DNA from: Alphaproteobacteria bacterium
GTDB taxonomy: Bacteria > Pseudomonadota > Alphaproteobacteria > Geminicoccales > Geminicoccaceae
Direction: 5' to 3'
DNA: 64,000 nucleotides
NCBI GenBank assembly: GCA_026982705.1
Contig: JALSGP010000042.1
Location: forward strand, 1 to 64,000
A program made the translations under genes and the position numbers. Positions 52,106-61,488 of this stretch are shown here, one piece after another (position 1 is the stretch's first letter; the number at the start of each line of letters is the position of its first letter). The notes under the pieces were generated by a model. That model did no database searches and was not told the DNA's origin. It worked only from the letters and a program-made list of their open reading frames with translations.

Positions 52106-52630
52106 ATGTTCCGAGCCGCATGGGGTGTCCTGCTTCTGGGTCTGTGGGCCGGCGGCGTCGCCGCCGCCCAGCTCGAAGTGCGCATGCACGCCATCTCCCC
52201 CGAGGGCGTGGGCGAGGCCATCGGCACCGTCACCGTCGCCGACGGTCCCTTCGGCGCCATCTTCGCGCCCGATCTCACGGGGCTGCCCCCCGGCGAGCAC
52301 GGCTTCCACGTCCACGCCAACGCCTCCTGCGACCCCGGCGAGAAGAACGGGAAGAAGGTCGCCGGTCTCGCCGCGGGCGGCCACTGGGATCCCGGGAACA
52401 CCGGTCGTCACGAGGGCCCGGTGGGCGCGGGGCATCTGGGCGATCTGCCACGCCTCCTGGTCGACGCCGAGGGTCGTGCCCGCCTGCCGGTGGTGGCACC
52501 GCGCATCCGCGAGGTGGAGACGCTGCGGGGCCACGCCCTGATGATCCATGCCGGCGGCGACAACTATTCGGACGAGCCGAAGAAGCTCGGTGGCGGCGGT
52601 GCGCGCATCGCCTGCGGCGTCGTCGAGTGA
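52106..52630 (+). CDS. sodC: Periplasmic copper-zinc superoxide dismutase
   Basis: SodC removes superoxide in the periplasm. The 174-residue precursor has a signal peptide (1-21). The copper ligands are in HGFHVHANASC and GHALMIHAGGDNYSD, the zinc ligands in GGHWDPGNTGRHEGP, and the disulfide pair is C73-like in NASCDP and C at the end in RIACGVVE. It has a normal length with the full active site. A perfect 11-base hairpin follows the stop. Confidence 0.95.
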   Translation: MFRAAWGVLLLGLWAGGVAAAQLEVRMHAISPEGVGEAIGTVTVADGPFGAIFAPDLTGLPPGEHGFHVHANASCDPGEKNGKKVAGLAAGGHWDPGNTGRHEGPVGAGHLGDLPRLLVDAEGRARLPVVAPRIREVETLRGHALMIHAGGDNYSDEPKKLGGGGARIACGVVE

Positions 52631-52639
52631 ACGTGGGGC

Positions 52640-52665
52640 GCGGGCGGGCCGTCGGGCCCGCCCGC
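52640..52665 (+). terminator. Perfect 11-base hairpin after sodC
   Basis: GCGGGCGGGCC (52640-52650) pairs fully with 52655-52665 across a 4-base loop, ten bases after the sodC stop. No T tract follows, so it is at least a 3'-end stabilising structure and perhaps a GC-rich terminator. Confidence 0.5.
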
Positions 52666-52725
52666 CGTCCGCTCCCTCCCCGGTGCCGGGAGGAGGACGC
52701 CGGTGACACGGACGGAGACGGAGCG

Positions 52726-53136
52726 ATGGTGGACGCGGCGACGGTGGCGGCCTGGCTGGAGGCCCATTTCGCGCCCTGGGTGCGGGAGCTCGACATCCGC
52801 GTCGAGACGGTGGAGACGGGACGGGTGCTCCTCGCGGTCCCGGCGGGGTCGCGCATCGCCCGGGTGGGCGGCATCGTCTGCGGCCAGGCCACGATGGCGC
52901 TGGCGGACACCGCCATGGCGCTGGCCCTCGCCACCACGAGGGGCACTTTCGTCCCCACCACCGTCACCCAGACCACCACCTTCCTGCGGCCGGCACGCGG
53001 GGCGCGGCTCGCGGCCGATGCCCGGGTGGTACGGGCCGGGCGCACCCTCGCCTACGGCGAGATCACCCTCCACGACGACGATCCCGGCCGTCCCGTGGCC
53101 CGGGCCACCAGTACCTACATGTTCCTGGAGAGCTGA
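52726..53136 (+). CDS. PaaI-like hotdog-fold thioesterase
   Basis: This 136-residue cytoplasmic acyl-CoA thioesterase-like protein has the hotdog helix block GGIVCGQATMALADTAMALA and the strand FVPTTVTQTTTFLRPARG, the usual pair in the PaaI/HGG group. The final strand GRTLAYGEITLHDDD precedes the end. There are no partners for phenylacetate breakdown nearby, so the substrate is open. ATG 52726 has GGAGACGGAG just before it. The stop overlaps the convergent TRAP permease gene by 22 bases. Confidence 0.87.
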   Translation: MVDAATVAAWLEAHFAPWVRELDIRVETVETGRVLLAVPAGSRIARVGGIVCGQATMALADTAMALALATTRGTFVPTTVTQTTTFLRPARGARLAADARVVRAGRTLAYGEITLHDDDPGRPVARATSTYMFLES

Positions 53137-55250
53137 TCCCGTCGCCCCGGCCACAGGCGGTCGAGCGCCAGCACGGCGGCCACCGTCACGGCCGCCGCCC
53201 CGTGCCAGGCGGCAGCGGCAGGCCACAACAGCACCACCCCCGCCGCCGCCAGCGCCAGCCGCGTCGGCAGGGCCAGCGGCCATTCGGCGTAGCCCTCGAA
53301 GGCGGCGGCGAGGGCGTAGACGGCCAGCGCCGCGAAGAGGGTGATACCGAGGGCGGTGGCGAAGTCGCCCGAGAGATAGGGCGTGTAGGCGAACAGCACC
53401 GGCACGATGTAGAGGCCCTTGGCGATGCGCCAGGCGGTGAGCCCCGTGGCCATGGGCGGGGTCCTGGCGACGGCGGCGGCGGCGAAGGCGGCGAGACAGA
53501 CGGGGGGTGTGACGTTGCTGTCCTGGGACAGCCAGAAGATGATCATGTGCGCCGACAGCAGGGTGGTGAGCAGGACCTCCGGCGACAGCGCCTGCTGGAA
53601 CAGGGTCCCCGAGAATTCCGGGGGCACCAGCGCGTAGAGGGCCGCCGCCTCCTCGTACGGCATCGGCCCGGCCAGTCTCGCCGCGGCGGCCGGATCGGCC
53701 AGCAGGAAGATGGCCTTCGCCGCCTCCGGCAGGGTGCCGTCGGCGATCATGGCGATCACGTGGTTCTGATTGATGAGCTGTACCAGCGCCGGCGCCGAGA
53801 GGGTGGCGAGGACGATGTAGGAGGCGGTCACCGGCAACCCCATCCCCAGCACCAGCGAGGCCAGCGCCACCAGCACCAGCGCCACGAAGAGGCTGCCGCC
53901 GGCCCACTCCGCCAGCATCAGCGAGATGGTGTTGCCCATGCCGGTGGTGGCCACCACCATGACCACCAGCCCGATGGTCACCAGCAGCATGGCGGTGGTG
54001 ACCATGTTGCGCGCGCCCAGCGCCAGCGCCTCCAGCACCGCCCGCGGGCCCATGGGCCTCGGCCCGAGCCAGCTCGCCACCACCACCGCCAGCATGCCGG
54101 CACCGGCGGCGTAGGTGGGGGTGAAGCCCCACACCAGCATGCCCACCAGTACGCCGATGGGCAGGACGAAGGTGAGGCCGCCCCGGCGCAGCACCTCCCA
54201 CAGCGGGGGCGGAGTCTCCGCCGGCGGTCGCAGGTCGTGCTTGCGGGCGGTGATGCGCACCCACACGCCCACGGAGAAGAAGTACAGCAGCGCCGGCAGC
54301 ACCGAGACGGCGGCGATGGTGAGGTAGGGGATCTGGGTGTAGTTGGCCATGACGAAGGCGCCCGCCCCCATGATGGGCGGCATGAGCTGGCCGCCGGTGG
54401 ACGCCGCCGCCTCGACGCCGGCGGCGAAGCGCGGCGGGAAGCCGGCGCGGGTCATGAGGGGAATGGTGACCACGCCGGTGGAGACGGTGTTCGCCACCGC
54501 CGAACCGGAGACCGTGCCCATCAGCGCCGAGCCGAACACCGCCACCAGCCCCGGGCCGCCGGTGAAGCGGCCGGCCACCACCCGCGCCAGATCGATGACG
54601 AAGTCGCCCGCCCCCGAGCGCAGCAGGAAGGCGCCGAAGAGCACGAACATGAACACGTAGGTGGCGCCGATGCGGGCGATGTCGCCGAACATCCCCGAGA
54701 CTTCGAAATAGGCGCGGAACAGGGTGGTCTCGAGGGTGAGGCCGGGAAAGCGGAACACGCCCGGCGCCCACGGGCCGAGGAAGGCCACGTAGGCGAGCCC
54801 CAGCAGGGCCAGCACCGGGATGAACCAGCCGGCGCTGCGCCGCGCGAACTCCAGCGCCAGCGCCACGGCGAGGATGGAGAAGAGCCAGTCGCTCCAGACG
54901 AAGGTGACGCCGCGTTCGTAGAGGGGATCGAAGGCGAAGACGGCATAGATCCCCGCCGCCAGCGCCAGCAGTCCGAGCCCCGCGTCGACCACGAGCATCG
55001 CCCGCGAATCCCGCCGGCGGGCGGGGATCACGAGGGCGCAGAGGAGGCCGAAGCCGCCCCAGTGGACGGCGGTGAGGGTGAGCTCCCGCACCAGCCCCAC
55101 GGTGTTGGCCCAGATGTGGAAGAGGGCGAGGGCGACGCCGATCCAGAACACCACCCGGCCCAACGGCGTGCCGTCGAGGGGCCGCGTGGCGGCCACCGAC
55201 ACCGCCTCCTCGGCGGCCTCGGCGTCGCGCGGACGTTCCAGCGAGGCCAT
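53115..55250 (-). CDS. TRAP transporter permease, fused 4TM/12TM subunit (TAXI type)
   Basis: This 711-residue inner-membrane protein carries the small (about 40-190) and large (about 200-700) TRAP permease domains in one chain, the form paired with TAXI binding proteins. The large domain shows GSALMGTVSGSAVANTVSTG, AASTGGQLMPPIMGAGAFVM, and LGMGLPVTASYIVLATLSAP. TRAP importers use sodium or proton gradients, not ATP. ATG 55250 is preferred to an earlier start at 55304, where the extra residues are low complexity. It lies just downstream of its binding-protein gene. Confidence 0.93.
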   Translation of the reverse strand: MASLERPRDAEAAEEAVSVAATRPLDGTPLGRVVFWIGVALALFHIWANTVGLVRELTLTAVHWGGFGLLCALVIPARRRDSRAMLVVDAGLGLLALAAGIYAVFAFDPLYERGVTFVWSDWLFSILAVALALEFARRSAGWFIPVLALLGLAYVAFLGPWAPGVFRFPGLTLETTLFRAYFEVSGMFGDIARIGATYVFMFVLFGAFLLRSGAGDFVIDLARVVAGRFTGGPGLVAVFGSALMGTVSGSAVANTVSTGVVTIPLMTRAGFPPRFAAGVEAAASTGGQLMPPIMGAGAFVMANYTQIPYLTIAAVSVLPALLYFFSVGVWVRITARKHDLRPPAETPPPLWEVLRRGGLTFVLPIGVLVGMLVWGFTPTYAAGAGMLAVVVASWLGPRPMGPRAVLEALALGARNMVTTAMLLVTIGLVVMVVATTGMGNTISLMLAEWAGGSLFVALVLVALASLVLGMGLPVTASYIVLATLSAPALVQLINQNHVIAMIADGTLPEAAKAIFLLADPAAAARLAGPMPYEEAAALYALVPPEFSGTLFQQALSPEVLLTTLLSAHMIIFWLSQDSNVTPPVCLAAFAAAAVARTPPMATGLTAWRIAKGLYIVPVLFAYTPYLSGDFATALGITLFAALAVYALAAAFEGYAEWPLALPTRLALAAAGVVLLWPAAAAWHGAAAVTVAAVLALDRLWPGRRDQLSRNM

Positions 55251-55278
55251 GCGGCGATCCGGGCTCCGCGGCGCGAAG

Positions 55279-55307
55279 GGGGTGGGGAGCGCGCCGGTCC
55301 CCACCCC
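55279..55307 (-). terminator. Hairpin between TAXI binding-protein and TRAP permease genes
   Basis: A 10-base perfect stem (55279-55288 with 55298-55307) with a 9-base loop sits in the 63-base gap after the binding-protein stop (55314) and before the permease start (55250). Such intercistronic hairpins usually protect the upstream message and lower permease output, so that the binding protein exceeds its permease. No T tract is present, so it would be an attenuator, not a full stop. Confidence 0.6.
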
Positions 55308-55313
55308 GAAGGT

Positions 55314-56342
55314 TCACTGCGGCGGCAGGAGATGCTCGGGGATCTCGAGCCCCGCCTCCCGGTAGAAGCGCAGCGCACCGGGATGGAGCGGCGCCGGCAG
55401 CCCCGCGATGGCCTTCTCCAGCGCCATGGCCTTGGTGGCGGCGTGGATGTTGTGGAGGAAGGGCAGGTTCTCGTAGATGGTCTTGACGATCAGATAGACC
55501 GCCTCCTCGTCCACGTCCGCCCGCACGCCGAGGAAGTTGGGCTGGGCGATGGTCGGGACGTCCTCGTCCTGGTTGGGATAGGTGCCGGCCTCGAGGGTGT
55601 ACGGCGTCCACAGATTCATGCCGCCGTCCGCCTTCGCGGCCAGCTCCGGCGGGAACTTCAGGATCGCCAGCCGCTCGCCCACCGCCGCCATGGCGCGGGT
55701 CACCGCCGAGACCGGCGGACCGGCGGGCAGATTGGCGCCCACCACATTGCCGTTCTGCAGGGCGTCGGCGGTGGGACCGTAGCCGAGATAGACCAGTTCG
55801 AACTTCTCGGGATCGATGCCGAGATTGCCGAGGATGGTGCGGCCCGACCCCTCGGTGCCGGAGTTCTTCTTGCCGATGGAGAACGGCTTGCCGTAGGCGT
55901 TCTCCAGATCCATCACCGTGCCGGTGGTGACGTAGTCGCGATAGAGCAGGAAGTGCTCCACGTTCTGCCACAGCATCGTCACCGACCGCAGCCAGGTCTG
56001 CGGTCCGGCCCCGGCGAAGCGGCCCGTTCCCGTCCAGGCCCACTTGCCGAACAGACCCTGAAGGATCGCGAACTGGGCCTGGTTCTCCCGCAGCAGCTTG
56101 ACGTTCTCGCCCGAGCCGGCCGAGCTGATGGCCGACATGTCGATCTTCTGCTTGGGCTGGAGCTTGACCTTGATCAGCGTGGCGATGGCCACGCCCACCG
56201 GATAGTAGGTGCCGCCGGTGGTGGCGGTGGCGAGGATGTAGGAGCGGTCCCGACCGGCCCGCGCCCCGCGCAGCCCCGCCAGCGTGAGCGCGGCCGCCCC
56301 GGCGGTGCCGAACAGCAATTCACGACGTCGGACGGTGGACAT
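55314..56342 (-). CDS. TAXI-family TRAP transporter solute-binding protein
   Basis: This 342-residue periplasmic protein has a signal with arginine pair and hydrophobic stretch (RRRELLFGTAGAAALTLAGL), possibly Tat-dependent. The TAXI-family opening ATATTGGTYYPVGVAIATLI, the block SAGSGENVKLLRENQAQFAI and PFSIGKKNSGTEGSG are clear. Ligands known for the family include glutamate and similar acids; this one is unassigned. Its gene precedes the fused permease gene with a hairpin between. Confidence 0.93.
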   Translation of the reverse strand: MSTVRRRELLFGTAGAAALTLAGLRGARAGRDRSYILATATTGGTYYPVGVAIATLIKVKLQPKQKIDMSAISSAGSGENVKLLRENQAQFAILQGLFGKWAWTGTGRFAGAGPQTWLRSVTMLWQNVEHFLLYRDYVTTGTVMDLENAYGKPFSIGKKNSGTEGSGRTILGNLGIDPEKFELVYLGYGPTADALQNGNVVGANLPAGPPVSAVTRAMAAVGERLAILKFPPELAAKADGGMNLWTPYTLEAGTYPNQDEDVPTIAQPNFLGVRADVDEEAVYLIVKTIYENLPFLHNIHAATKAMALEKAIAGLPAPLHPGALRFYREAGLEIPEHLLPPQ

Positions 56343-56508
56343 CCGGATGCCTCCTCCTCTGGCCCGGCCGGCATCCGCACCGGCCTGCGCCGTCAGCATG
56401 CCGCGGGGACCGGACCCCGGCAAGCCCCGCCGCCCGGGCTCGACGGCCCGGGGACGGGGCGATACCTTGCGCGCGGTGCGCCCGTGCGGCGCGAGCGGCG
56501 GACTCGGC

Positions 56509-58029
56509 ATGGCAGGTCGCGGTGGTCCCACCCGGCGCGCCGGTTGGCGTGTCCTCTTCCTCCTTCCGATCCTCGTCCCGCCCCTCCTCGTCTCCGTGCC
56601 CCCGGCGGTGCGGGCCGGCGAGGACTGGGCGCGTCTCGTGGAGGAGGGCGCCGCGCTGGTGCGGGCGGGACGGCTGGAGGAGGCGCGCGACCGCTTCGCC
56701 GAGGCGGTGGAGGCCGCCGGCGGGACGGAGGATCCCGAGGTCCGGCTGCAACGGGCGGTGGCCCTCAACAATCTGGGCTTCGCGCTCCACCGTCTGGGGC
56801 GTCTCGAGGAAGCGGAGCGCGCCTATCGCGAGGCGCTCGCCCTCCGTGAAGCGGTGCTGGGCGAGGAGGATCCGGCGGTGGCGCAGGTGCTGGTCAATCT
56901 CGCCGAACTCGCCCGTGCCCGCGGCGATCTCGACGCCGCCGAACGTCTCCACCGACGGGCGCTGGCCATCCGCGAGGCCCGGCTCGGCCCCGATCATCCC
57001 GACACCGCCCAGAGCCGCATCGGATTCGCCGCGGTGGCGGCGGCCCGTGGCCGCCTCGGAGCGGCGCGCGAAGATTTCCGCGAGGCCCTGGCCACCCTCG
57101 AGAAGACCCTCGGCCGTGATCATCCCGACACGGTGGGGGTGCTGGCCGATCTCGCCGCCCTCGAGGCCGGCGCCGGCCGCCTCGAGGAGGCGGAGCGCCT
57201 CTACCGCGACGCCCTCGCCCGGCTGGAGGGGCGGGCGGAGACGCCGGCGGACCGTCTCGTGCCGTTGCTGGTGAACCTCGCCGAGGTGTTGCGACGCCAG
57301 GGGCGCAGCGAGGAGGCGGTGCCGCTCCTGGAGCGGGCGCTGGCCTCGCTGGCCGACGACGCCCCGCCCTCGCCCACCACCGTCCGCATCCGCAACGATC
57401 TCGGCGTCAATCTCTTCGAGGTGGGGGAGATCGAGCGCGCCGCGCGGGTGCTGGAGCGGGCCGTCGCCGACTCGAAGAGTCTCGGCGACGTGCCGGCGGA
57501 CCTCGCCGTCTCGGCGCGCGCCAATCTCGCCACCGTTCTCGCCACCGCCGGCGAGCGGGACCGCGGACTCGGACTCCTGACGGAGGCCATCGCCATCGAG
57601 GAGAAGGCGGGCGCCCATCCGGCGGAGCTGGCACGGCTGTGGAACGACCACGGCGCCCTCGCCTACGATCTGGGCCGGCTGGAGGAGGCGGTGGAGGATT
57701 TCGCGCGGGCCGTCGAACTCGCCGAGCGCGCCTTCGGCGCCGACGATCCGCGCCTCCTGCCCTATCTCCGCAACCGGGCCACCGCCCTTCTCGCCGCCGC
57801 ACGCCCGGAGGCGGCGAAGCGGCTGGAGGCGCGCATCCGGGCCCTCGAAGCGGCCTCTTCGTCCCACCGGACCGCCACCGCCGCGGGGGGCGACGGTCCG
57901 GAGCCGGCCGCGGGGGACGGATCTCCGCGGGTGCCGCCGGCGCCGGCACCGCGCCCCGCCGCCGGGCCCGCCGATGCGGCGAAGCCGGAGCGCGGCTCAG
58001 CCGACGCCGCCCGCGACCGCGGCCGCTGA
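56509..58029 (+). CDS. Secreted tetratricopeptide-repeat protein
   Basis: This 506-residue protein has a signal peptide (about 1-36, ending AVRAGEDWARL). It is followed by about nine TPR or TPR-like repeats (about 38-435) with the TPR_12 pattern ALNNLGFALHRLGRLEEAER and RLGPDHPDTAQSRIG. The last 70 residues are a disordered Pro/Ala/Gly tail. It should be a periplasmic scaffold for protein-protein contact; the partner is unknown. It diverges from the TAXI gene, and its last 33 bases overlap the convergent asnB-like gene. Confidence 0.85.
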   Translation: MAGRGGPTRRAGWRVLFLLPILVPPLLVSVPPAVRAGEDWARLVEEGAALVRAGRLEEARDRFAEAVEAAGGTEDPEVRLQRAVALNNLGFALHRLGRLEEAERAYREALALREAVLGEEDPAVAQVLVNLAELARARGDLDAAERLHRRALAIREARLGPDHPDTAQSRIGFAAVAAARGRLGAAREDFREALATLEKTLGRDHPDTVGVLADLAALEAGAGRLEEAERLYRDALARLEGRAETPADRLVPLLVNLAEVLRRQGRSEEAVPLLERALASLADDAPPSPTTVRIRNDLGVNLFEVGEIERAARVLERAVADSKSLGDVPADLAVSARANLATVLATAGERDRGLGLLTEAIAIEEKAGAHPAELARLWNDHGALAYDLGRLEEAVEDFARAVELAERAFGADDPRLLPYLRNRATALLAAARPEAAKRLEARIRALEAASSSHRTATAAGGDGPEPAAGDGSPRVPPAPAPRPAAGPADAAKPERGSADAARDRGR

Positions 58030-59925
58030 GGTCTCCGCGCCCGTCCCTTCCAGGAGACCGAGGCGCACGCCCACCGCCTCCGGATCCTCGCCGGCCAGAT
58101 GGATGCGTCCCCACAGTTCGAGGGCCAGCAGGCCGAAGGGGCCGTGGGTGCGGCGCGGCAGCTCGTCGAGGACGCGGCGGATGGCCGCCCGGGCGAGTCC
58201 CAGCGTCTCGGCCACGAAGCCGCCCGCGAGGGCGCGACCGTCGGCAAGTGGCGCCAGATAGTCGGCGAGGGGCAGGGGGAAGCCCATCTTCGGCCGGTGG
58301 ACGTGGGCACGCGGCAGCAGGGGTTCGGCGATGCGCTTGAGCACCCATTTGTCGGCGCGCCGTCCCACCTTCCATTCGGCCGGCAGGGCCAGCGCCAGAT
58401 GCACCAGCCGCGGATCCAGGAAGGGCTCGCGGCACTCCACCGAGGCGCCCATGGTGGTCCGGTCCAGCCGTCGCAGCAGCGGGGCGAGGAAGTCGACGAG
58501 ATCGCACGCGGTGCCGGCCATGACCGCTCGCTCGCCGGCATCGGTCACGAAGCGGAAGGCCGCCTCCGCCCGCGCCTCCAGCTCGGCCCTGAGGCCGCGG
58601 TCGAGGGCCGTCACCGCCGCCGGCAGCGCCTCGCGGAAGCGGTGGGCGGTGACGGGAAGCCCGTCCATCCCGTAGACGAAGAGGGTGAGGGCGTCGCGCA
58701 GCCGGGGCGGCAGCCGCCGGAACAGGGGAGCGAGGCGGACCAGCCGGCGGCGACGACGCTGGCTCCAGGCATAGCCGCCGAACAGCTCGTCCGCCCCCTC
58801 CCCCGACAGCAGCACGACGACGCCGTGCGCCCGCGCGGTGCGGGCGATCTCGTGATAGGCGACGGAGTTGGGATGGGTGATGGGCAGGTCCTCGAGCCAG
58901 GCCACCCGCGGCAGACCGCGGCGGAAGACGGACGGATCCAGCTCCCGGACCACCAGCGGGATGCCCGCCGTCCGCGCCACCGTCTCGGCGTACGGGCGCT
59001 CGTCGAAGCCCCGCCCCGCCGGCACCGAGACGTGGAAGGCGGTGAGGTCGCGCTGCACCCGCGCCGCCAGCAGGGTCACCAGGCTGGAATCGAGCCCGCC
59101 CGACAGCAGCACCCCCACCGGCACGTCCGCGACCAGGCGCAGGCGGATCGAATCGGCGAGCAGCCGCGCCACCTCCTCAACCACCACCCGGACGGGCGTG
59201 CGGGCGAGGGTACGGTGGCGCTCGGCGTCCACGGCGGCGAGCGGATCGTACCAGCGGGAGAGACGCGGTGTGCCGTCCCGACCCACCCGCAGCAGATGGC
59301 CTGCCGGCAACTGGCGGATGCCCACCACCGGCGTGCGGGTACCGAGACCGTCGAGATTCCGGTAGAGCCACCACTCCGCGAGGGCCGCCCGGTCCGCCTC
59401 CCGCCGCGGCAGCTCCGCCAGCAGCGCCTTGAGCTCGGAGGCGAACACGAGCCGCCGGCCCACCACCGCCCAGTAGAGGGGCTTCACCCCGTAGCGGTCG
59501 CGCACCAGCAGCAGCTCACCGCGGTCGGCCCGGTAGAGGGCGAAGGCGAACATGCCGATGAAGCGGTGGAGGATCGCTTCGCCGTGCCGCACCATCGCCT
59601 CCAGCACCACCTCGGTGTCGGTGTGGGAGCGGAAGACGACGCCCTCCGCCGTCAGCTCCCGGCGCAGGGTCCCGTGGTCGTAGACCTCTCCGTTGTAGGC
59701 GAGGAGCGCGCGGTCACCGGCGCCGCGCATGGGCATGTGGCCGGCCGGCGAGAGATCGAGGATGGCGAGGCGCACCGAGCCCAGACACACCGGCCCCTCG
59801 CACGCCACCCCACGGTCGTCCGGCCCGCGATGGGCGATACGGTCGAGCATGCGGTCCACCCGCCGGCGCTCCCCGTCACCGGCGGGGCGGCCGTCGAGAC
59901 GGAGGATGCCGGCGAGGCCGCACAT
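57997..59925 (-). CDS. asnB: Asparagine synthase (glutamine-hydrolysing) family amidotransferase
   Basis: This 642-residue protein has an N-terminal class II glutamine amidotransferase domain with the catalytic Cys2 (MCGLAGILRL), RGPDDRGV and the YNGEVYDHG region. A C-terminal synthetase domain (about 220-620) follows with the PP-loop LLSGGLDSSLV and LLSGEGADELFGGY. Paralogues of AsnB often amidate sugars or peptides in polysaccharide loci. Placement beside AP-superfamily and Gfo/Idh genes makes that likely here rather than plain asparagine synthesis. It starts six bases after the stop of the phosphatase-like gene, so it is the last gene of that operon. Confidence 0.9.
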   Translation of the reverse strand: MCGLAGILRLDGRPAGDGERRRVDRMLDRIAHRGPDDRGVACEGPVCLGSVRLAILDLSPAGHMPMRGAGDRALLAYNGEVYDHGTLRRELTAEGVVFRSHTDTEVVLEAMVRHGEAILHRFIGMFAFALYRADRGELLLVRDRYGVKPLYWAVVGRRLVFASELKALLAELPRREADRAALAEWWLYRNLDGLGTRTPVVGIRQLPAGHLLRVGRDGTPRLSRWYDPLAAVDAERHRTLARTPVRVVVEEVARLLADSIRLRLVADVPVGVLLSGGLDSSLVTLLAARVQRDLTAFHVSVPAGRGFDERPYAETVARTAGIPLVVRELDPSVFRRGLPRVAWLEDLPITHPNSVAYHEIARTARAHGVVVLLSGEGADELFGGYAWSQRRRRRLVRLAPLFRRLPPRLRDALTLFVYGMDGLPVTAHRFREALPAAVTALDRGLRAELEARAEAAFRFVTDAGERAVMAGTACDLVDFLAPLLRRLDRTTMGASVECREPFLDPRLVHLALALPAEWKVGRRADKWVLKRIAEPLLPRAHVHRPKMGFPLPLADYLAPLADGRALAGGFVAETLGLARAAIRRVLDELPRRTHGPFGLLALELWGRIHLAGEDPEAVGVRLGLLEGTGAETSAAAVAGGVG

Positions 59926-59931
59926 GGTCCC

Positions 59932-61488
59932 TCAGCGGAAGACGGGAAGCGGCCGCCCCTCGAGATGGGCGGGCGGCGTCACCCCGGCCATGGCCAGCAC
60001 GCTCGCCGGGATGTCGACGATGTGCGGCCGCTCGACGGCCGCCTCCCGCACCACCCGCGGCCCGCGGGCGAAGAGGAAGGCGTTGGGCCGGTGGTTGCCG
60101 GTGTAGTGGGCCGGCACCTCCCACGGCGCCGGGCCCTCGATGCGGCCGGCCGTGGGGGCCTCCACGGCGGTGGTGATCCGCGCCGCCGGATCGAAGCTCA
60201 CCACCAGATCCGGCAGATGCACGCGCTGATCGCCCGGGAAGACGGCGTCGATGCGGTGGACGCCGTGGGCGCAGCGGCGGCCGGTGACGGGATGGACGAG
60301 GCCGGCGAACTCGCGGGCGAGCCGGTCCAGGAGCGCCTCCGCCTCCTCGCCGGCGCCCACGATTCCCTCCGGTTCGCGACCGGCGAGATTGAGGCGCACG
60401 TAGCCCTCGTTGCTGTTGGGAATACAGAAGGCGCGGGTGCGGGACCAGTCGATGCCGCTGTTCATCCACTTCATGGCGAGGCGTTGGCGCACCGCCCGCG
60501 GCAGACAGCGGGAGAGGCTCTGACGCACCGGCAGCGGGATCAGCGTCCGCAGGCGCTGGGCCAATCCCGCCTTCGGCCCGTCCGCCGCGTCCCCGGCACC
60601 ACCGCCCAGCCCGCTCGCGTGGAGGAGATCGAGGGCGTGCAGCAGCGGCGCCACCAGATGGGAGCCGGAGTGGTTGGGCCCCATGCCGTCGCCGGAGAAG
60701 ACGAGCACCGTCGTCTCCTCGCCCACCGCCTCCAGCACCCGCCCGATGGCGGCGTCCACCGCCCGGTAGACGTCGCGCAGGGGATGGACGCCCTCGGGCA
60801 GGGGGGGATCCGGGCGCAGCGGATAGTCGGGATCGCCGCCGTGCCAGAGATAGTGGCCGCCGCCGTGGGGTTCGGCGAAATTGACGAAGGCCACCCGCCA
60901 GGGATGTTCCGTCAGGAGCCAGGCCAGCACCTCGCCCTTGACCCGGGCCGCCAGGACGAGGGTGTCGCGAAAGCGGAGCAGGTCGGGGATGGTGACCTGG
61001 TCGAGATGCTCCGGGGCCGGATAGCGGCCGAAGCGGCGCACGATCTCCCGATGGAGCCCGGACGGATGGCTGCCGGGTTCCGTGAACCAGGTCCAGGTGC
61101 CGTACTCCCGCACCTGGATGCCGCGGAAGTCCGGCGCCACCGGCCGGTCCATGAAGGCGTCCACCACGAGGGTGGGCACGCCGGCGGCATCCAGCACCTC
61201 CCAGAAGGCCGGCAGCGCCCGCCAGGCGGGATCCGTGCGGTGGATGCGCCGGCTCCCGGCCCGCACCTGGAAGGCGTGGTAGAGGCCGTGGCGGCCGGGC
61301 GTGGCGCCGGTGTAGATGGTGGGCCAGGCCGAGACGTGCATGACCTCGGCGGTGGTGGCGAGGCGCAGCGCCACCCCGTCACGGACCAGCGAGTCCAGCA
61401 CCGGCAGCGCGCCCTCGCCGCGCCAGGCCTCGATCAGCTCCAGATCGGCCGAATCGAGGCCGATCAGCAGGATCCGGTCCGCACTCAC
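59932..61488 (-). CDS. Alkaline-phosphatase-superfamily protein (type I phosphodiesterase/nucleotide pyrophosphatase-like)
   Basis: This 518-residue protein starts at a GTG with RILLIGLDSADLELIEAW, the first metal block of the family. HVSAWPTIYTGATPGRHGLY follows at the usual place for the nucleophile region, then NFAEPHGGGHYLW and LVFSGDGMGPNHSGSH as later metal ligands. It has no signal peptide, so it should act inside the cell or be membrane-associated. The protein encoded at 62534-64000 is a close paralogue. Its start overlaps the Gfo/Idh stop (GTGA). Relatives in exopolysaccharide clusters are poorly understood; the substrate is unknown. Confidence 0.85.
   Translation of the reverse strand: MSADRILLIGLDSADLELIEAWRGEGALPVLDSLVRDGVALRLATTAEVMHVSAWPTIYTGATPGRHGLYHAFQVRAGSRRIHRTDPAWRALPAFWEVLDAAGVPTLVVDAFMDRPVAPDFRGIQVREYGTWTWFTEPGSHPSGLHREIVRRFGRYPAPEHLDQVTIPDLLRFRDTLVLAARVKGEVLAWLLTEHPWRVAFVNFAEPHGGGHYLWHGGDPDYPLRPDPPLPEGVHPLRDVYRAVDAAIGRVLEAVGEETTVLVFSGDGMGPNHSGSHLVAPLLHALDLLHASGLGGGAGDAADGPKAGLAQRLRTLIPLPVRQSLSRCLPRAVRQRLAMKWMNSGIDWSRTRAFCIPNSNEGYVRLNLAGREPEGIVGAGEEAEALLDRLAREFAGLVHPVTGRRCAHGVHRIDAVFPGDQRVHLPDLVVSFDPAARITTAVEAPTAGRIEGPAPWEVPAHYTGNHRPNAFLFARGPRVVREAAVERPHIVDIPASVLAMAGVTPPAHLEGRPLPVFR

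Noticed and set aside
53202-56849. Open frame of 1215 codons on the plus strand
   Set aside because: Antisense to the TRAP permease and TAXI protein; the translation is rich in His, Gln, Arg and Gly, as expected for the shadow of membrane-protein codons.
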